Under the pieces are notes generated by a model. The model searched no databases, was not told the origin of the DNA, and saw only the letters and a list, made by a program, of their open reading frames with translations. Below are positions 5,661 to 9,181 of a stretch of 9,181 nucleotides of DNA, in pieces (the first letter of the stretch is position 1; each line of letters starts with the position of its first letter). A program made the translations under genes and the position numbers. Where the stretch lies: contig JARKQO010000044.1 in assembly GCA_029974855.1 (NCBI GenBank), forward strand, positions 1 to 9,181, given 5' to 3'. Origin of the DNA: Eubacteriales bacterium. GTDB taxonomy: Bacteria; Bacillota_A; Clostridia; Christensenellales; Aristaeellaceae.

Positions 5661-6527
5661 ATGCAAAAAAAAGTCCTGGCGGTCCACGACATCTCCTGCG
5701 TCGGGCGCTGTTCCCTCACCGTGGCCTTGCCTATCCTCTCGGCGGCGGGCATCAACACCTGCGTCCTTCCCACGGCCTTGCTCAGCACCCACACCGGGGA
5801 GTTCACCGGATACACCCATCTGGACCTGAGCCACCAGCTTTTGCCCATCGCCGGGCACCTGGCCACCCTGAAGCTCACCTTTGACGCGCTGTACACCGGC
5901 TATTTGGCCTCCCCCGCCCAGGTGGACCAGGTGCTGGAGGCCATCCGCCTGCTGGGGGAGCCCCTGACCCACCTGTTTGTGGACCCGGCCTTTGCGGACC
6001 ACGGCAAGCTCTACTCCCTCCTGGACGACACCATGCCCGCCCAGATGCGCCGCCTCAGCGCCCAGGCCCACACCTTGGTGCCCAACCTCACCGAGGCGGC
6101 CTTTCTGCTGGATGAGCCCTATCCGGGGCAGTCCTACACCCCCGCCTACGTGGCGGGCCTGGCCAAGGCCCTGTGCGCCATGGGGCCCAAAAACGTCATC
6201 ATCACCGATGTGTCCTTTGACCCCCGGGAGACGGGCATCGCCATCTTCCAGCGGGGCATGGACGAGCCCATTTTCTCCTTCACCCGGCGCTACCTGGGGC
6301 CCTTCCACGGCACCGGGGACGTGTTCGCCAGCTTTTTGCTGGGGGGGCTGCTAAAGGGCAAATCCTTGCTGTCCGCCTCCAGGCTGGCCCTTTCCCTGAC
6401 CCACGACAGCATTTTGCACACCCTGGACGAGGGCCAGCCCCTGCGCTACGGGGTGCAGTTTGAGCGGATGATCCCCAAGTACCTGCGGGAGCTGGGGCTT
6501 CAGGGCTCTCCGGAATTCTACCGGTAA
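5661..6527 (+). CDS. pdxK: Pyridoxal/pyridoxamine kinase (vitamin B6 salvage)
   Basis: The 288-residue protein is a PfkB/ribokinase-superfamily kinase of the PdxK/PdxY type, which phosphorylates B6 vitamers with ATP to give pyridoxal phosphate or its precursors in the cytosol. The N-terminus carries the family start H-D-I-S-x-V-G-R-x-S-L (9-19), and T-G-Y follows at about 77-79. D-P-x-x-x-D-H lies near 110, N-L-T-E near 146, and the catalytic G-T-G-D is at 217-220 with Asp220 as the base. The length fits the family. ATG 5661 follows GGAGG by 8 bases; GTG 5652 in the same frame overlaps that site. The hydrolase gene starts 12 bases after the stop codon. Which vitamer is preferred cannot be read from sequence. 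Confidence 0.9.
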   Translation: MQKKVLAVHDISCVGRCSLTVALPILSAAGINTCVLPTALLSTHTGEFTGYTHLDLSHQLLPIAGHLATLKLTFDALYTGYLASPAQVDQVLEAIRLLGEPLTHLFVDPAFADHGKLYSLLDDTMPAQMRRLSAQAHTLVPNLTEAAFLLDEPYPGQSYTPAYVAGLAKALCAMGPKNVIITDVSFDPRETGIAIFQRGMDEPIFSFTRRYLGPFHGTGDVFASFLLGGLLKGKSLLSASRLALSLTHDSILHTLDEGQPLRYGVQFERMIPKYLRELGLQGSPEFYR

Positions 6528-6539
6528 GGGGCCGATGGC

Positions 6540-7259
6540 ATGATCACCGACATCTCCTTGTATTTTACGGAAAAGGGAACCGGCTTCCCCTTGGTGCTGC
6601 TCCACGGCAACGGCGAAAGCGGGGCCTATTTTCAGGGCCAGCTGGAGCCCTTTTCCCGCCATGCCCGGGTTTTGGCCCTGGACACCCGGGGCCACGGCCG
6701 CAGCCCCCGGGGCAGCGCCCCCTTCACCTTGGCCCGGTTCGTGGAGGACCTGGCGGCCTTTCTGGACTTTCAGGGCATCCCCCAAACGGACCTGCTGGGC
6801 TTCAGCGACGGGGGCAACATCGCGCTGCTCTTTGCTTTGGCCTATCCCCACCGGGTGCGCAGGCTGGTGCTGAACGGGGCCAACCTGCGGCCCCGGGGGG
6901 TGAAGCCTTTGTTTCAGCTGCCCCTGTGCCTGGGCTATGGGCTGCTGTGGATGCTGGCCCCCCTGTGGCCCGCCTCTAAGCCCAAGCGGGAGCTGCTGGG
7001 CCTGATGGTCCGGGAGCCCGCCATTCCCCTGTCCGCCCTGCGGGGGCTTCATGTCCCTACCCTGGTAATCGCCGGGGACCGGGATTTGATCCGCCCCGGC
7101 CATACCCGGGCCATGGCCCGGGCCCTGCCCCAGGGCAGCCTGTGCTTTTTGCCCGGGAACCACTTTGTGGCCCGGGACAACCCCCGGGCCTTCAACGAAG
7201 CGGTGGGCCGGTTTTTGTGGGGGGTGGACCCCGGGCTCCCTCCTCAAAGCGAGGCATAG
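6540..7259 (+). CDS. Alpha/beta-hydrolase fold protein
   Basis: The 239-residue protein has the complete catalytic set of an alpha/beta hydrolase: oxyanion-side HGN at 22-24, D-T-R-G-H-G-R-S at 48-55, nucleophile elbow G-F-S-D-G at 87-91 with Ser89, acid Asp182 in A-G-D-R-D (Asp180 is the alternative), and His208 in G-N-H. The segment between about 115 and 165 is a short cap with a hydrophobic stretch (about 128-145). No signal peptide is seen, so it is probably cytoplasmic. ATG 6540 follows the pdxK stop by 12 bases with AAGGGG before it. Substrate cannot be told; close shapes include small carboxylesterases and peptidase- or haloperoxidase-like members. A link to B6 metabolism is suggested only by position. 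Confidence 0.87.
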   Translation: MITDISLYFTEKGTGFPLVLLHGNGESGAYFQGQLEPFSRHARVLALDTRGHGRSPRGSAPFTLARFVEDLAAFLDFQGIPQTDLLGFSDGGNIALLFALAYPHRVRRLVLNGANLRPRGVKPLFQLPLCLGYGLLWMLAPLWPASKPKRELLGLMVREPAIPLSALRGLHVPTLVIAGDRDLIRPGHTRAMARALPQGSLCFLPGNHFVARDNPRAFNEAVGRFLWGVDPGLPPQSEA

Positions 7260-7733
7260 GATGAAGTACAATCCATCCCCTTGGTTTGCGCCGGGGATGG
7301 GGATATACATCAGCTCCATAGAAAGAACATCACCACACCGGCCATTTTTCGCGTCCCGGTTCTCCTTCCTAAAGACCTCCAGGGCGTGCTTCGCTGTCAG
7401 CAAAGATTCATTTTCATGATGCGGCTCTCCGGGGATACAAGGCAAAGACAAAATCAGCGAGCGCACGCCGTCAGCGCCTACATAGGCTTGCGGCATCAGG
7501 CCGCGAAAGCTGACGCTTGTGTTGGGGATGGAATAGGATTCAAGGGATACAGGCACGCCATTCACTTCCGCGCCGAAAACCAGGTAAAAGTGTTCGTCCT
7601 TTGCCGTCACAGTGGAAAAATCATGCGGTTCTGTATCGGGATTGCCTTCCCGCAGCAAAGCGTTGTAGGCTTCGCCCCCTTTGCGCAAACGCTCCGCATC
7701 CATAACTTGACAGCATTGCTCCTCAGAGGGAGC
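7260..7733 (-). pseudogene. Truncated remnant of an exported-protein gene (DUF6034-like C-terminal region)
   Basis: Minus-strand reading from 7733 gives about 158 protein-like residues. They include S-E-E-Q-x-x-x-V-M-D, a strand-rich middle with V-N-G-V-P-V, a Y-V-x-x-D-G-V-R-S-L segment, an L-x-x-x-H-A-L-E-V-F helix, and the end M-E-L-M-Y-I-P-I-P-x-A-N-Q. This order resembles the C-terminal half of secreted proteins of Clostridia that I know as DUF6034-like; the match is from memory. Both ends are missing. An in-frame TAG (7736-7734) lies before it, no signal peptide is present, and the similarity stops where the hydrolase gene ends. Beyond 7260 the frame stays open only because it runs antisense to the hydrolase. 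ATG 7703 has no well placed ribosome site. Base composition is less GC-rich than the flanks. Confidence 0.55.
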
Positions 7734-7743
7734 CTAAGCGCAC

Positions 7744-7759
7744 CCCCTACATATAGCAT
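7744..7759. promoter_or_regulatory. NrdR-like box 1 upstream of nrdA
   Basis: CCCCTACATATAGCAT compared with the known NrdR consensus ACACWATATATWGTGT agrees at 11 of 16 positions; the core CTACATATAG agrees at 9 of 10. NrdR is the Zn/ATP-cone repressor of ribonucleotide reductase genes. The call rests on the site, the pairing with box 2 and the downstream gene. Confidence 0.5.
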
Positions 7760-7774
7760 ATCCCGAATCCCACC

Positions 7775-7790
7775 CTACAACATCTTGTTA
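7775..7790. promoter_or_regulatory. NrdR-like box 2 upstream of nrdA
   Basis: CTACAACATCTTGTTA agrees with the NrdR consensus at 10 of 16 positions, and its core CAACATCTTG at 8 of 10. It starts exactly 31 bases after box 1, the three-turn phasing known for paired NrdR boxes. Weaker than box 1 taken alone. Confidence 0.45.
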
Positions 7791-7799
7791 TTTTCAGGG

Positions 7800-7827
7800 T
7801 TTCAATCTACGGCAAGAATGGTATAAT
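7800..7827 (+). promoter_or_regulatory. Promoter of nrdA
   Basis: A perfect TATAAT (7822-7827) is preceded by TGG, an extended -10. The -35 is weak, with TTTCAA at 7800-7805 the best candidate (16-base spacer). Transcription would start near 7834, giving a C-rich leader of about 54 bases. The NrdR-like boxes lie just upstream of the -35. Confidence 0.68.
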
Positions 7828-7887
7828 AAACACACCCCATGACCCCACCACCCCTTCCCCAAATACCCTCAAAGGCGGGCGAAACCC

Positions 7888-9181
7888 ATGTTCATCATCA
7901 AGCGCGACGGCACCCGGGTCCCCTACGATCCCTCCAAGATCACCCAGGCCATGGAAAAGGCCTTTGCCAGCCTGGGGGAAAAGCCGGAGCCCCAGGCCTT
8001 GGCGGAGCTGCTGGCGGAGGCCCAGCGGCGCTTCCAAAGCGTCGATCCCGTGTCCGTGGAGGCCATCCAGGACGCGGTGGAACAGGCGCTGATGGCCCGG
8101 GGCTTTTACCCCGTGGCCCGCAGCTACATCCTCTACCGGGAGGGCCGGGCCAAAAGCCGCGCCGCCGCCCGGGAGATGGCCGCCGCCATCGGGGCGGAGG
8201 AGCTGGAGGCCTGCCTGGGCCGCATTGCCAAGGACTTCCGGGGGGAGGAATACGGCCTGGACCGGCTGGCGGCCAAGTACCAATCCTTCCAGAAGGCGGA
8301 CATGGAGGTGGACAAGCAGCTGGCGGCCCTCACCAAGGCCGCCGTGGAGCTGACCACCCAGGAAGCCCCCCGGTGGGAGTTCATCGCCGGGCGGCTGCGG
8401 GCCCTCCAGTTTCACCGGGCTTTGGAGGCGGAGCTGAGCCGCCGGGGCATTTCCGGCTTTTATGACAAGCTCCGCTACCTCACCCAGGAAGGGCTCTACG
8501 GCTCCTACATCCTGGAGAAATATTCCAGGGCCGAGATCGAGGCCTGCCACCCATACATCGATCCCGCCCGGGATGATCTGTTCACCTTTTCCGGGCTGGA
8601 TTTGCTGCTGAGCCGCTACGTCATCCGCAGCCGGGGCCACGTGCCCTTGGAGACCCCCCAGGAGATGTTCTTGGGCATCGCCCTCCATCTGGCTATGGAG
8701 GAGAAGCGGGACCGGCTTCAATGGGTGAAAACCTTCTACGACCTGCTGAGCAAGCTCCAGCTCACCATGGCGACCCCCACCCTGTCCAACGCCCGCAAGC
8801 CCCTGCACCAGCTTTCCAGCTGCTTTATCGACACCGTGCCCGACAGCCTGGAGGGCATCTACCACAGCATCGACAGCTTTGCCAAGGTCAGCAAGTTCGG
8901 CGGCGGCATGGGGCTGTACTTCGGCAAGGTGCGGGCCACCGGCAGCGCCATCCGGGGCTTTGAGGGGGCCGCCGGGGGCGTGATCCGCTGGATCAAGCTG
9001 GTGAACGACACCTGCGTGGCGGTGGACCAGCTGGGGGTGCGCCAGGGGGCCGTGGCCGTGTACCTGGACGCCTGGCACCGGGACCTGCCGGAGTTTTTGC
9101 AGCTGCGCACCAACAACGGGGACGACCGGATGAAGGCCCACGACGTATTCCCCGGCGTCTGCTACCCGGATTTGTTCTGGA
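7888..9181 (+). CDS. nrdA: Class I ribonucleoside-diphosphate reductase alpha subunit, 3' end outside window
   Basis: The first 431 residues are present. Residues 1-90 form an ATP-cone (I-K-R-D-G-x-R-V-P-Y-D at the start), the allosteric activity domain. The N-terminal reductase region follows, with A-T-P-T-L-S-N-A near 294-301 and S-S-C-F at 310-313; Cys312 is the likely first cysteine of the active-site redox pair. F-G-G-G-M-G, the run from W-I-K-L-V-N-D-T to D-Q-L-G-V-R-Q-G-A-V-A-V-Y-L-D, and K-A-H-D-V-F-P near the edge place it with class I large subunits rather than class II or III. The enzyme makes deoxynucleotides with a metal-radical NrdB partner, expected downstream. ATG 7888 has only a weak ribosome site (AAGGCGGG, about 8 bases upstream). 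The radical-site cysteine region lies outside the window. Confidence 0.92.
   Translation, partial: MFIIKRDGTRVPYDPSKITQAMEKAFASLGEKPEPQALAELLAEAQRRFQSVDPVSVEAIQDAVEQALMARGFYPVARSYILYREGRAKSRAAAREMAAAIGAEELEACLGRIAKDFRGEEYGLDRLAAKYQSFQKADMEVDKQLAALTKAAVELTTQEAPRWEFIAGRLRALQFHRALEAELSRRGISGFYDKLRYLTQEGLYGSYILEKYSRAEIEACHPYIDPARDDLFTFSGLDLLLSRYVIRSRGHVPLETPQEMFLGIALHLAMEEKRDRLQWVKTFYDLLSKLQLTMATPTLSNARKPLHQLSSCFIDTVPDSLEGIYHSIDSFAKVSKFGGGMGLYFGKVRATGSAIRGFEGAAGGVIRWIKLVNDTCVAVDQLGVRQGAVAVYLDAWHRDLPEFLQLRTNNGDDRMKAHDVFPGVCYPDLFW

Noticed and set aside
6351..7259. Long minus-strand open frame continuing from the 7260-7733 remnant
   Set aside because: It is antisense to the hydrolase and the end of pdxK and is rich in Gly, Gln and Pro of the kind produced by the complement of GC-rich codons. 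Only the part beyond 7260 looks like protein.
7807..9141. Long minus-strand open frame antisense to nrdA
   Set aside because: Composition is that of a codon-mirror of a GC-rich gene, and the plus strand clearly codes for the reductase.

Overview
The window looks like chromosomal DNA of a GC-rich Firmicute, probably a gut-type Clostridium relative (Oscillospiraceae/Christensenellales-like). This is an inference from the BlaI/M56 regulatory pair, TTGACA/TATAAT-type promoters with 17-base spacers, AGGAGG-type ribosome sites, a PBECR-fold orphan nuclease-like gene and GC-rich intergenic hairpins. It has no plasmid, phage or insertion-sequence core genes.

Region 1 (1-4584) is a divergent two-operon module. 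On the minus strand a BlaI/MecI-type repressor gene overlaps, by ATGA, a gene for an M56 (BlaR1/MecR1-type) membrane metalloprotease. The visible extracellular C-terminus of that protease carries two SH3-like units where classical BlaR1 has a penicillin-binding domain; the gene runs off the left edge. On the plus strand lie two genes for exported, beta-propeller-like proteins of about 400 residues. The 195 bases between the operons hold two face-away promoters. Each carries two copies of a 17-base motif (TAAGAC-N4-TGTA core), with the first copy exactly 5 bases after the -35 box in both. This is the best candidate for a new system: a BlaI-controlled stress circuit whose outputs are exported propeller-like proteins, with no beta-lactamase.

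Region 2 (4585-5660) is a patchwork. It holds three perfect GC-rich hairpins in tandem, a doubtful 51-codon minus-strand reading frame, a PBECR-like nuclease-fold gene that is visibly less GC-rich than its neighbours, and a stretch that looks like a stand-alone structured RNA. That RNA has its own promoter, a 15-bp closing stem enclosing several hairpins, two more hairpins and an intrinsic terminator. A separate promoter for the next operon follows.

Region 3 (5661-7259) is a two-gene operon: pyridoxal/pyridoxamine kinase (vitamin B6 salvage) and a small alpha/beta hydrolase.

Region 4 (7260-7887) contains, on the minus strand, a decayed fragment of an exported-protein gene that abuts the hydrolase stop codon. 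After it come two NrdR-like boxes 31 bases apart and an extended -10 promoter.

Region 5 (7888-9181) is the first 431 codons of a class I ribonucleotide reductase large subunit with an N-terminal ATP-cone; it runs off the right edge.
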